From Lewinellaceae bacterium (GTDB taxonomy: Bacteria > Bacteroidota > Bacteroidia > Chitinophagales > Saprospiraceae): a stretch of DNA of 64,000 nucleotides. This document shows positions 26,064 to 34,730 of this stretch, one piece after another. Below the pieces are notes generated by a model. The model worked only from the letters and a program-made list of their open reading frames with translations. It was not told where the DNA came from and did not search any database. Position 1 is the first letter of the stretch, and each line of letters begins with the position of its first letter. The translations under genes and the position numbers were made by a program. Location of the stretch: NCBI GenBank assembly GCA_020636075.1, contig JACJYO010000006.1, positions 62,001-126,000 of the forward strand. Reading direction: 5' to 3'.

Positions 26064-28199
26064 ATGGCAAAGGACCTCCGGTTCACACGAAACATTGGTA
26101 TTGCCGCCCACATTGACGCCGGCAAAACCACGACAACCGAGCGTGTACTTTACTACACCGGTGTAACACACAAAATCGGTGAAGTACACGATGGTGCCGC
26201 TACCATGGACTGGATGGAGCAAGAGCAAGAGCGTGGTATCACCATTACTTCTGCAGCAACCAAGTGTATCTGGAAAGTCGAAGACAAGCAGTTTGACTTT
26301 AACATCATCGATACGCCTGGCCACGTTGACTTTACCGTAGAGGTAAACCGCTCGCTGCGGGTACTTGACGGTCTGGTGTTCCTGTTTTCCGCGGTTGACG
26401 GTGTTGAGCCGCAATCGGAAACCAACTGGCGCCTGGCCGACAACTACAAAGTACCCCGTATCGGTTTTGTAAATAAAATGGACCGCACCGGTGCCGACTT
26501 TTTCAATGTCGTGAAAGACATGCATGAAAAACTGGGTGCTAATGCTGTTCCCCTTCAGGTGCCGATCGGCAATGAAGAGAACTTCAAAGGCGTGGTAGAC
26601 CTCGTGACCAATGAAGCCATCATCTGGAATGAGCAAGACCAGGGCATGACTTACAATGTGGTGCCGATCCCGGCCGATCTGGTGGAAACGGTAAATGAAT
26701 ACCGCCAGAAACTCATTGAAGAGATCGCTACGTACGACGATACGCTGCTGGAAAAATTCTTTGATGACCCGGATTCTATCACTGTCGATGAAATGCGCAA
26801 TGCTATCCGCCAGGCAGTTTGCGACATGAAAATGACGCCGGTTATGTGCGGTTCAGCGTACAAAAACAAAGGTGTTCAGGCTTGTCTGGATGCTGTGTGC
26901 TACTATTTGCCTTCGCCGGTTGATATTGAGGCTGTGAAAGGCACTAACCCGAAAACAGAAGCTGAGATCTCCCGCAAACCGACTGTGGATGATCCTTTCT
27001 GTGCATTGGCATTCAAAATTGCGACCGACCCGTTTGTCGGCAGGCTGTGCTTTATCCGGACCTATTCCGGTAAACTGGATGCAGGCTCCTACGTGCTTAA
27101 CACCCGCAGTGGTGAAAAAGAGCGTATCAGCCGTATGTATCAGATGCATGCCAATAAGCAAAACCCGGTTGAAGGGGTAGAAGCTGGCGATATCGCTGCT
27201 GTGGTTGGCTTTAAAGATATTCGCACCGGTGATACCCTGTGTGATTTGAACAACCCGATCGTGCTCGAAAGCATGGTGTTCCCCGAGCCGGTTATTGGTT
27301 TGGCCATTGAACCTAAAACGCAGAAGGATCTCGATAAACTCGGTATGGCCCTCAACAAGCTTGCTGAGGAAGACCCAACCTTCCGCGTTCGTTTCGATGA
27401 AGATACCAACCAGACCGTTATTTCCGGAATGGGTGAGTTGCACCTCGAAATTATTGTCGACCGCTTGCGTCGCGAGTTTAAAGTTGAATGCAACCAGGGT
27501 GCACCACAGGTGAACTACAAAGAAGCACTCACCAAAATGGTTTCGCACCGCGAGCGCCTTAAAAAGCAAACCGGTGGTTCTGGTCTGTTTGCCGATATGG
27601 AATTTGAAATCGGTCCGGCCGATGCAGAATTCCTGGAAAGCGACGACTACAAGAACGGCAAGAAAAAACTGCAGTTCGAATGGGGTATCGTCGGTGGCGC
27701 GATTGACAAAAACTACATGAAGCCAATCAACGACGGCTTTACCCAAATGATGAGCAGCGGTGTTCTGGCCGGTTTTGGTATCGATTCGATGAAAGTACGG
27801 GTGTTCGACGGTTCGATGCACAACGTCGACTCCAAGCCGATTGCCTTCGAGCTTTGCGCTAAAGACGGCTTCCGTTCAGCAGCGCCGCGTTGCGGCCCGC
27901 AAATCATGGAGCCGATCATGAAACTTGAAGTGATCACGCCCGACGAATACGTAGGCCCGGTTATCGGTGACCTGAACCGTCGTCGTGGTATGCCCAAAGG
28001 CCAGGATGGCCGTCCGGGTGGTGCTGTTGCGATTCAGGCCGATGTGCCGTTGGCAGAAATGTTTGGTTATGTGACGGCGCTGCGTACGCTGACATCTGGC
28101 CGTGCATCGTCGACCATGGAGTTTTCACACTATGCCCCGGCGCCGGAAGGTGTAGCCAAGCAGGTGATTGAGAAAGCCCGTGGCACCGTGCAGGCTTAA
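26064..28199 (+). CDS. fusA: Elongation factor G
   Basis: Ribosomal translocase GTPase, 711 residues. G1 is AHIDAGKTTTTERVLYYTG, the switch region is MDWMEQEQERGITI, G3 is DTPGHVDFT and G4 is NKMDRTGADF. Domains II-V follow, with GMGELHLEIIVDRLRREF in domain III and RSAAPRCGPQIMEPIMKLEV before the C-terminal domain. Third gene of the str operon, 271 bases after rpsG. The rpsJ/S10 genes that often follow fusA in this phylum are absent: a terminator and an unrelated gene come next. Confidence 0.98.
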   Translation: MAKDLRFTRNIGIAAHIDAGKTTTTERVLYYTGVTHKIGEVHDGAATMDWMEQEQERGITITSAATKCIWKVEDKQFDFNIIDTPGHVDFTVEVNRSLRVLDGLVFLFSAVDGVEPQSETNWRLADNYKVPRIGFVNKMDRTGADFFNVVKDMHEKLGANAVPLQVPIGNEENFKGVVDLVTNEAIIWNEQDQGMTYNVVPIPADLVETVNEYRQKLIEEIATYDDTLLEKFFDDPDSITVDEMRNAIRQAVCDMKMTPVMCGSAYKNKGVQACLDAVCYYLPSPVDIEAVKGTNPKTEAEISRKPTVDDPFCALAFKIATDPFVGRLCFIRTYSGKLDAGSYVLNTRSGEKERISRMYQMHANKQNPVEGVEAGDIAAVVGFKDIRTGDTLCDLNNPIVLESMVFPEPVIGLAIEPKTQKDLDKLGMALNKLAEEDPTFRVRFDEDTNQTVISGMGELHLEIIVDRLRREFKVECNQGAPQVNYKEALTKMVSHRERLKKQTGGSGLFADMEFEIGPADAEFLESDDYKNGKKKLQFEWGIVGGAIDKNYMKPINDGFTQMMSSGVLAGFGIDSMKVRVFDGSMHNVDSKPIAFELCAKDGFRSAAPRCGPQIMEPIMKLEVITPDEYVGPVIGDLNRRRGMPKGQDGRPGGAVAIQADVPLAEMFGYVTALRTLTSGRASSTMEFSHYAPAPEGVAKQVIEKARGTVQA

Positions 28200-28248
28200 T
28201 CATTAGATTAATCACAATACTGGTTGAAAAACTCAACCAAGCGAATAT

Positions 28249-28286
28249 AAAAATCCCGCTTCCAGATTGTTGGAGGCGGGATTTTT
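28249..28286 (+). terminator. Intrinsic terminator of the str operon
   Basis: AAAAATCCCGC ... GCGGGATTTTT with an additional TCCA/TGGA pairing forms a long stem followed by T-rich sequence, 50 bases after the fusA stop. Confidence 0.85.
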
Positions 28287-28400
28287 CATTTTTCATTCAA
28301 TGGATGAAATGCTGAATTGACCCAACAAACAGTACGAACTAGTCAGTTCCAGGGCGGAGCCTTGCCGGCACAAGGTATTTTTCCTGAAAAGGATTTTACC

Positions 28401-29465
28401 ATGCACCGTCTAATTATTACAGTATTTGTTTTTAGAATAATACTCCCGTTGGCACAGGCACAACCTGTGCTGGATATTTCAACTGAACTCATAATTGGCG
28501 ATAAAATGACGCATACCGGATGGGTCCCCGGGGCGTTTTTTGATCCGGGTCCGGCCGGCGCCAATCAGATCTGGGATTTTGCTGCCTTATCGGGTTCTGC
28601 ATTCCTGGTTTCGCGGGAGGTTTTGCCATCGGCTGGAACCCAGTTTGCAAACCAATACGCGGACGCCGATTATTGTGTTCGGGCCAGCGCTGGGTCCGGG
28701 CCTCCAAGTTTTAATTATTTTTCAGCCACAGATAGTAGTGTTCTGAATTTTGGATTAGCTGTTCCCGGTGTATTCCGGGAGTTTAACCTTGTGCCGTTTG
28801 CCCGGATATACCCTTTGACTTTTGATTCCACACTCAAAGGAAGTTATAGTGGCATCCGCATTAATAATGGTCAAACCTCCTACTTTAAAACCAACTTTCA
28901 GGTGAAATACGATGCGTATGGCAAACTCGGCACTCAGGAAAATGCCATGCGGGTTCAAACTGTATTGACGGAGCAAGACAGTGTGCCGTTATCCGGGGGG
29001 AGCTATCGCCATATTTATGGCGAGCAGGAATACTACATCTGGTATGTTGCCGGGCGCCGGGGCATGCAGTTTTGGACTTCCCGGTATACTGCAATGCAGG
29101 TTACCTTTTCAGCTGCGGGCGATACCCTGAGCCAAGTCCCGTTAAACCCAATTTATGTCGTTGAGTCAGTTTTGTCGGGCCCTGTATCGGCACCAGAGGT
29201 CAGGCCAGAGGAGGCGGATCTATTTAAAATTCGCAGCAATCCCGTCGCGGAATGGCTGATTCTGGAAGTTGCAGCGCACACAGCTGCCACCAATTTGAAG
29301 GTGCATATTTGCGATATGCAGGGCAAGGTATTGCGAACGATGTACCCGCCTGCAGATGAAATTGCATTGGAAGTGTATGTTGGCGATTTACCGGCAGGTA
29401 ATTATCTGGTACAGGTTACCATCCAGGGACGGCAGCAAACACGCATTTGGCAAAAAAGTCCTTAA
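28401..29465 (+). CDS. Secreted protein with T9SS sorting domain
   Basis: 354 residues from MHRLIITVFVF (signal peptide ending AQAQ); a start 28 codons upstream would put extra sequence before the signal peptide and is less likely. Residues 20-270 are beta-rich with a repeated extracellular style (GANQIWDFAALSG, SYSGIRINNGQTSYF). The last 80 residues form a T9SS type A domain (LFKIRSNPVAEWLILEV ... LPAGNYLVQVTIQG). The mature domain is not recognised. It converges with the DUF6089 gene, with only 18 bases between the two stops. Confidence 0.75.
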   Translation: MHRLIITVFVFRIILPLAQAQPVLDISTELIIGDKMTHTGWVPGAFFDPGPAGANQIWDFAALSGSAFLVSREVLPSAGTQFANQYADADYCVRASAGSGPPSFNYFSATDSSVLNFGLAVPGVFREFNLVPFARIYPLTFDSTLKGSYSGIRINNGQTSYFKTNFQVKYDAYGKLGTQENAMRVQTVLTEQDSVPLSGGSYRHIYGEQEYYIWYVAGRRGMQFWTSRYTAMQVTFSAAGDTLSQVPLNPIYVVESVLSGPVSAPEVRPEEADLFKIRSNPVAEWLILEVAAHTAATNLKVHICDMQGKVLRTMYPPADEIALEVYVGDLPAGNYLVQVTIQGRQQTRIWQKSP

Positions 29466-29483
29466 CAGAAGACTTTCCAAGCT

Positions 29484-30302
29484 TTACCGGTTGTACGACG
29501 GGCACCGAATCTCGCCAAAGTAATATTGCAGGCTCACACCCAAAAACATGTAGATATCGTTGCTTTTGCCGTTGCCGCGTTGGCGACCGGGTTCTCCGAT
29601 TTTGGGCTCTGCAGAGCGGTCGGATAAGGCTGCCGCTATATCGCCGCGCAAGGACTGGATGTCGCGCCAATCGGCGTATACCCCACTCACATCATCGAGA
29701 TAATCGGTGAAAACCTTGCGGGCGCTGAGCTCTACGCCAAGGCTCCAGCGGTAGGAGAAATCCATTTTGAAGCCCAGGCCATAGGCCAGTGCTCCCTGCG
29801 TGGTGCTGTACTCTTCACCACGAAACTGGCCTTCCGTACCCTGTTCAGGGAGGCTGTACCAGGTGCCGTCAAGTTCGGCTTGCGGGTTGTAAAAGAAGAT
29901 CGCCGGCCCTGCAAATACATAGGGTGTGAAAAAATAATCGCGGTGGCCGTGCATGTAGGGCAGGAAGTTGAATTCCAGCAACATCGACACGTCAACAAGA
30001 TGACTCCGGAACGAAAGATTTCGCCGTTGTTCATAAATATTTTTGGAATCAGCGTCGGTGGCGCTGATCTTGCCATAACTACCACCCAGACGAAAAGCCA
30101 GGCGTTCGTTAAAGTTGTAACGTGTATGTATACCGCCGGCAAGATGCACGCGGTTGAGGCGGTAATTGGTGTTCAGATCGCCAAAATAATTGGAAGCACC
30201 AACCCATCCACCGAGTTCCCAGCCTTTCATTTGGGCAAATACGGCTCCTGTTTGCACAAAAAAGAATACAGCCAACAGGGTACAAAGTCGAGTACGGTTC
30301 AT
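29484..30302 (-). CDS. DUF6089-family outer-membrane beta-barrel protein
   Basis: 272 residues with a signal peptide ending VFAQ. The conserved beginning GWELGGWVGASNYFGDLN and the later SHLVDVSMLLEFNFLPY and FFTPYVFAGPAIFFYNP blocks are typical of DUF6089/porin-like proteins of Bacteroidota. The C-terminus ends in a strand with aromatic residues (NDIYMFLGVSLQYYFG), as in outer-membrane barrels. A specific cargo or partner is not known. It stands alone, convergent with the preceding T9SS protein gene. Confidence 0.82.
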   Translation of the reverse strand: MNRTRLCTLLAVFFFVQTGAVFAQMKGWELGGWVGASNYFGDLNTNYRLNRVHLAGGIHTRYNFNERLAFRLGGSYGKISATDADSKNIYEQRRNLSFRSHLVDVSMLLEFNFLPYMHGHRDYFFTPYVFAGPAIFFYNPQAELDGTWYSLPEQGTEGQFRGEEYSTTQGALAYGLGFKMDFSYRWSLGVELSARKVFTDYLDDVSGVYADWRDIQSLRGDIAAALSDRSAEPKIGEPGRQRGNGKSNDIYMFLGVSLQYYFGEIRCPSYNR

Positions 30303-30501
30303 GTGTCGTTTTACCTTAGCCTCCCCTTAAACCCTCAAACGGGCATTAGTGTGGGAGGACTTGTTTTTAATGATAAAAAACGCGCGCAAAGGTAGGCATG
30401 ATTTAGCCATAATGCGCCGGCGGGAAGGATTTTCCGGGAGAGAACGCCACTTTGCCCGGATATGTTTTGAATGATTTGAGATTTAACCGTCCCGGGAAGA
30501 A

Positions 30502-31485
30502 TTAAAAATTCCGATGCCGGATAATTGCAGGTCGCTGGGACATTTCATGAAAACAAAATACACCCTCAGCGTAGTAGTGGCAGACCATACTGCGCCGGGT
30601 CGATCCTTGTGTGCTGATTGGATCCCCTCCATGCAGGAGATTGGCATGCCAGATTAGCACATCGCCGCGTTGGGCGAGAAACAGTTTTTTCTCCAGTTTA
30701 TGCGTGGCGATCAATTCGGCGATTTTATCCTCATAACGGCGGTTGCTGGTGCTTCCGATGGTAAAGCGCGTGTTCCCGGAATCGTAGTCGGTAGTCATCA
30801 CATAGGGCAGGCGATGGCTGCCCGGGTAGTAAAAAAGCGGCCCACAGGCTTCGGTACAGTCTTCCAGCGCCGTCCAGGTAGCGATCAGATAGCCTGGTGG
30901 CTCGGTGGTCATATGGATGGAGTCGGAGTGGGCGCGTTGCTCACTGCCCTGCACAAAATTCAGCGATTGGAAGGGGATAACCGGCTTGCCCAACAGGAAC
31001 GACAGCAGTTTGAGCATCTCGGGTTGCCGGAAAAAATAAGCATCGGCAAGACTGCTCTGCGCATGGAGGTTGAAAATTTTCCGGCCGGTATAGTTAAAAC
31101 CAGTTTTTCCGGCACCCAGTAGCCTGTCCACTTCGGCATTGAGCGCATCGGTATCCGGTTTGGAATAAAATCCTTCGAGGATCAGATATCCGTCGCGTAT
31201 AAATTGCCGCACCTGCACTTGTAAATCCGGTTCCATAAGCTGAAAATTCGGGTGTTTCTCCACCATGTCGGCGGCATCGGGCCGGTCGAGCCAGGGAAGT
31301 TCTCCGGATTTGTCGGGAAAATCGGTACTCCCGATCGGACTTACTACACTTTTGTGCAAACCCAGGCGCTTGTACAATGCTTTATTTTGTCGCAGGTGTT
31401 TGTAATTCAACAAGTTGTTGAGCACGTAAACCCACTTCAGGCTGCGTAAAAAACCAGTATATTTTTGGAAAAAACGTTGGAGCAT
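30502..31485 (-). CDS. Phytanoyl-CoA dioxygenase (PhyH) family protein
   Basis: Fe(II)/2-oxoglutarate-dependent dioxygenase-like protein of 327 residues. The iron triad appears as HSD in EQRAHSDSIHM and the distal His in DVLIWHANLLHGGDP; an Arg for 2-oxoglutarate follows in STRRSMVCHYY. The first 90 residues are helical and specific to this subgroup. The physiological substrate is unknown; relatives hydroxylate lipids, ectoine or small metabolites. It is monocistronic, with a repeat element just upstream. Confidence 0.85.
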   Translation of the reverse strand: MLQRFFQKYTGFLRSLKWVYVLNNLLNYKHLRQNKALYKRLGLHKSVVSPIGSTDFPDKSGELPWLDRPDAADMVEKHPNFQLMEPDLQVQVRQFIRDGYLILEGFYSKPDTDALNAEVDRLLGAGKTGFNYTGRKIFNLHAQSSLADAYFFRQPEMLKLLSFLLGKPVIPFQSLNFVQGSEQRAHSDSIHMTTEPPGYLIATWTALEDCTEACGPLFYYPGSHRLPYVMTTDYDSGNTRFTIGSTSNRRYEDKIAELIATHKLEKKLFLAQRGDVLIWHANLLHGGDPISTQGSTRRSMVCHYYAEGVFCFHEMSQRPAIIRHRNF

Positions 31486-31502
31486 AGCCGGGGGTAAATG
31501 AA

Positions 31503-31603
31503 AAAGTCAAGATGTAAAATTTAAAAGGGAGATTGTTCAGGCCTTTGGCCGTGACAATTTCCCTTTTGACTTTTATATTTTGGCTTTTACCATTTAAATT
31601 TCA
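31503..31603. repeat. Inverted-repeat element, copy 2
   Basis: GTCAAGATGTAAAATTTAAAAGGGAGAT, then a GGCCTTTGGCC core, then AATTTCCCTTTTGACTTTTAT. It aligns with the element at 23601-23715. Its right end overlaps the TGA stop of the next gene on the minus strand. Confidence 0.55.
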
Positions 31604-32050
31604 AAGGTATTTCGTCGAGTTCTTCTCGATCAAAACTTCCCGGAGTTCTTTCAAAAAGGCATACTGCTCGGGAAGAATGCGTTTGAAGGCTTCTTTCACG
31701 GCAAAAAAGGCGCCCTTCTCCATTTCAGGAATGAAGTTCTTAATCTTTTCACGGGCCTTTTCTTTTGCAACACGGTAATCTTCATAAATGAGCGCGCGCA
31801 GGGAGGGCAACTCGTGCCAATCCGCTTCAACAGCAATCGCTTTCCGGGCAGCACCGTTTGCATCGGTCACAGGCTCCAATTCGATACAGTTGTCCTGATT
31901 CAACCGTTCCGGGGCATTTTCTGCAGCAGAAATGGCCTGCCAAATGGCTTGTTCAGGCAAATCTTGTTCGTCCTTGTTTACCAGAAAAACCTCCAGGCCG
32001 TTTTCCCGGACCCGGTAGATAAACACATCCATTTTTTCGTTAACGGGCAT
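31601..32050 (-). CDS. Small protein with Nudix-like N-terminus, no Nudix box
   Basis: 149 residues from MPVNEKMDVFIYRVRENGLE; a start 32 codons further upstream is possible but codes for atypical residues. The opening DVFIYRVRENGLEVFLVN looks like the first strands of a Nudix domain, and W-HELPSLRALIYEDYRVAKE is helical, but the GX5EX7REUXEEXGU box is not found. The function is unknown. The C-terminus is helical and charged. It may be a Nudix-fold binding protein; confidence in the fold is low. Confidence 0.6.
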   Translation of the reverse strand: MPVNEKMDVFIYRVRENGLEVFLVNKDEQDLPEQAIWQAISAAENAPERLNQDNCIELEPVTDANGAARKAIAVEADWHELPSLRALIYEDYRVAKEKAREKIKNFIPEMEKGAFFAVKEAFKRILPEQYAFLKELREVLIEKNSTKYL

Positions 32051-32225
32051 GCGTAAAAGTTTTATGCGCGCAAAAAACTGCCTGGAAAACAAGTGGAGTA
32101 CTGTTTGGTTGTTAATCCCGCCGTTTTTTGGATAAACGCCGCGCAAAGAACGGGAATAATTTGGGAATTACTCCCGGATATTGGATACAGCGAGACAAAT
32201 CCGTAATTCTGTCGATTCCAAGGGG

Positions 32226-32756
32226 TTAAATCCGTATGGTCTTGACTTTCGATTTTTCCGGTTTCACCGGTTTGGCTAGTTTGCCATCGGCTTTTCCGTT
32301 TTCTTCCTGTAGCCGCAGGCGTTCTTCCGGCAACAAATCATTCCCTTCCGGAGCCTGGCCGTCATCGGAGGGAAAGCCATCGGGATTCCGTTGTAGATCT
32401 TGCGGTGGAACACCGTTGAAAAATTGGTCGAACAGTTGGCCAAAGTCCATGAATCCATCCTGGTCGGGGCTGCCCAAGGGAGAAAAATCGAAAAAATTGT
32501 CGCCCATCCCGTTAAAGCTGGTGTCGATCCGGTAATAGAAGTACGAATTTGAATCCGGTGAAAATTGCATGTGGCCGCCATCAATTGTAGTATCAAACGA
32601 CATGCCCTGGCGCATTTGTTCTTGCATACGCCGCATCATTTGCTCCATGCGATCGAACATCGGATCACCGGTTTGAGCACCAGCCAATGCGGGTGCCAGC
32701 AGCGCTGCGAATAGCAGGGGAAGGATACGTTGTGTGGAAACAATCAGTTTTTGCAT
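32226..32756 (-). CDS. Exported Met/Asp-rich protein of unknown function
   Basis: 176 residues from MQKLIVSTQRILPLL, with a signal peptide ending LAGAQ. The mature part begins with Met-rich amphipathic sequence (FDRMEQMMRRMQEQMRQGM), then acidic Phe/Asp-rich stretches (FFDFSPLGSPDQDGFMDFG), and ends in a Lys-rich tail. No domain is recognised. It is divergent from the flavoprotein gene at 32875. Confidence 0.6.
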   Translation of the reverse strand: MQKLIVSTQRILPLLFAALLAPALAGAQTGDPMFDRMEQMMRRMQEQMRQGMSFDTTIDGGHMQFSPDSNSYFYYRIDTSFNGMGDNFFDFSPLGSPDQDGFMDFGQLFDQFFNGVPPQDLQRNPDGFPSDDGQAPEGNDLLPEERLRLQEENGKADGKLAKPVKPEKSKVKTIRI

Positions 32757-32862
32757 AGCAACTATTTTTTTGGTAGGCAAATTTAATAAGGATTGATCAA
32801 CATACGCCAAATGCAAAACGATTATGCAAGGTTTGGGTTCACCAGACTATAGTCAGAGCGCG

Positions 32863-32870
32863 TACTTTTG
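32863..32870 (+). promoter_or_regulatory. -7 box directly before a start codon
   Basis: TACTTTTG ends 4 bases before the ATG at 32875. If it is the true -7 element, the transcript would begin at or next to the ATG. A TTTG lies at 32832-32835, but the spacer of 27 is too long, so this is only a candidate. Confidence 0.3.
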
Positions 32871-32874
32871 CCCG

Positions 32875-34086
32875 ATGAAAATCGCGATTATCGGTGGCGG
32901 TGCAGCGGGCTTTTTTGCTGCGATCATGGCAGCAGCCAGTCCGGGTGTTCAGGTTGTGATCCTGGAGCGGGGCAAATCGGTTTTGCAAAAAGTCCGCGTT
33001 AGCGGTGGCGGCCGTTGCAATGTTACGCATGCCTGTTTTGAAGCCCGCGAATTGATCCGGCATTACCCGCGGGGGAGCCGCGAGCTCCTTGGCCCCTTTT
33101 TGCGTTTCGGGCCGCAAGACACCGTCGATTGGTTTGCCCACCGGGGTGTTCGCCTGAAAACAGAGGCCGACGGCCGTATGTTCCCGGTTACCGATGATTC
33201 ACAAACGATTGTTTCCTGCCTGTGGGAAGCTGCCAAAAACGCCGGGGTGCAGGTCCGGACCGGCGTTCGGGTAGAAAAACTGGAGCCCCACAACGGAGCC
33301 TGGCTCGTGCAATTGGCCGGCAAGGAAACACTGCCCGCCGATCGCGTGTTGGTAGCCAGTGGCAGCAACCCGGCTGTTTGGGAGATGCTTGCTGGCCTGG
33401 GGCTTCAGATCGTTGCACCAGTGCCTTCGCTGTTTACCTTCAATATCAAAGATTCGCGGCTGCAGGAGCTGGCCGGAATATCGGTGCCGAGCGCTACGCT
33501 GGCAATTCCCGGCAGTAAACTGACCAGCCAGGGCCCATTGCTCATCACCCACTGGGGGCTGAGCGGCCCGGTAGTTTTGCGGCTTTCCGCCTGGGGCGCC
33601 CACGAATTGCACCGGCACAATTACCATTTCCCGCTGACTGTGAGCTGGCTGGGTGAAAAAACGACCGGTGAAGTGCTTGCTGAATTGCAGGATTTAAAAC
33701 TGGAACACGCTCGCAAACAGATCGGTACCTACGCTCAATTCGATCTGCCCCTTCGCCTATGGAGCCGCCTGCTTGCTGCTGCCGGGATTTCTGACGGTTT
33801 GCGTTGGGCGGATGCCGGAAAAAAACAACTGCAAAAACTGGCTACTGAACTTACTGCTGGGCAATTTTCAGTGCATGGAAAAAGCACGTTCAAGGAAGAA
33901 TTTGTCACAGCCGGTGGGGTTGCGCTGCAAGAGTTGAATTTTAAAACTTTTGAAAGCAAGCGATTTCCCGGACTCTTTTTTGCCGGCGAGGTACTCGATA
34001 TCGACGCGATTACCGGCGGGTTTAATTTTCAGGCTGCCTGGACAGGTGGCTGGATTGCCGGAAGCCATATGGCCACACCGAGGTGA
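32875..34086 (+). CDS. NAD(P)/FAD-dependent oxidoreductase, BaiN/HI0933 family
   Basis: 403 residues from MKIAIIGGGAAGFFAAI, the Rossmann FAD-binding start; an upstream start 17 codons earlier is unlikely. The family signature KVRVSGGGRCNVTHA follows, then RMFPVTDDSQTIVSCL and the C-terminal FAGEVLDIDAITGGFNFQAAWTGGWIAG that closes the FAD site. Members include BaiN-like flavoproteins; the natural reaction is uncertain outside bile-acid metabolism. It is probably a soluble cytoplasmic enzyme, transcribed alone. Confidence 0.92.
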   Translation: MKIAIIGGGAAGFFAAIMAAASPGVQVVILERGKSVLQKVRVSGGGRCNVTHACFEARELIRHYPRGSRELLGPFLRFGPQDTVDWFAHRGVRLKTEADGRMFPVTDDSQTIVSCLWEAAKNAGVQVRTGVRVEKLEPHNGAWLVQLAGKETLPADRVLVASGSNPAVWEMLAGLGLQIVAPVPSLFTFNIKDSRLQELAGISVPSATLAIPGSKLTSQGPLLITHWGLSGPVVLRLSAWGAHELHRHNYHFPLTVSWLGEKTTGEVLAELQDLKLEHARKQIGTYAQFDLPLRLWSRLLAAAGISDGLRWADAGKKQLQKLATELTAGQFSVHGKSTFKEEFVTAGGVALQELNFKTFESKRFPGLFFAGEVLDIDAITGGFNFQAAWTGGWIAGSHMATPR

Positions 34087-34121
34087 TTTGTTTTGCCGAA
34101 AAATAAGATGAGCAACGGTTT

Positions 34122-34673
34122 TTACAACTGCCCGGCCGTTTTCACCAGATGCGCAGCGCCGGAAGCAGCAGCGCGATCAAATTGCTTGATTTGTTCAAGT
34201 TCCAGGTCCAACAAGGCCGGGAAGGCCTGGTAGGAAAAATCCAGCATTATTTTTTTTAGGGGTTGTGTATGTTCCGTTTCGGAATCTGGTGCTTCGTGCG
34301 GGTCCGTGGATTGGCCCTTCTGGAGGCTGCTTGCTGTTTGGAAAAGCTGGCTGGCCTGATTTCGGGCAGCTGCGGTGAATGCTTTGAGTTGGTCGTTGTT
34401 CAGGTTCGCAAACCCGGGATAATGTTCAAAAAAATAGTCGCGCAGGAGTCGGGCCAGTTCATTTGCCCGGCCCTGGTCGGTCAGGGTTTTGCGCTCTTGT
34501 TCACGTTGGGCATCGAGCGATCCGTAGGTGCCGCGTTCGCCGGAGCGTTTGTCGATCCAGTTGCCACTTTCTTCATAGCGCTCTTCTTTTACCCAGGTTT
34601 TTCGCTGACGGCGTTGTAAGTAAAGACCGGCAGCGAGCAGGATGAGAACTAGGAGGCCGAAGAGGATACTCAT
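34122..34673 (-). CDS. Small membrane-anchored protein of unknown function
   Basis: 183 residues from MSILFGLLVLILLAAG; the longer frame upstream only reads through the rmlA end and its hairpin. One N-terminal membrane helix (3-19) is followed by a cytoplasmic charged region (QRRQRKTWVKEERYEESGNW) and helical segments with LARLLRDYFFEHYPGF. No family is recognised. It lies 56 bases downstream of rmlA on the same strand, with a terminator-like hairpin between. Confidence 0.6.
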   Translation of the reverse strand: MSILFGLLVLILLAAGLYLQRRQRKTWVKEERYEESGNWIDKRSGERGTYGSLDAQREQERKTLTDQGRANELARLLRDYFFEHYPGFANLNNDQLKAFTAAARNQASQLFQTASSLQKGQSTDPHEAPDSETEHTQPLKKIMLDFSYQAFPALLDLELEQIKQFDRAAASGAAHLVKTAGQL

Positions 34674-34709
34674 TTGTGCGAATGTGAAATTGTGGTTTGG
34701 CTGGTTTTT

Positions 34710-34730
34710 ACGCGAACTACCAGTTCGCGT
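34710..34730 (-). terminator. 9-3-9 hairpin on the rmlA stop codon
   Basis: Minus strand: TAA-CGCGAACT, loop GGT, AGTTCGCGT, AAAAA. The first stem A is the last base of the rmlA TAA. Compared with 1470 and 3382, the stem carries paired changes (CCGA/TCGG to CGAA/TTCG). Confidence 0.6.

Noticed and set aside
26853..27821. 322-codon minus-strand frame inside fusA
   Set aside because: Antisense of a highly conserved gene; no independent motif.
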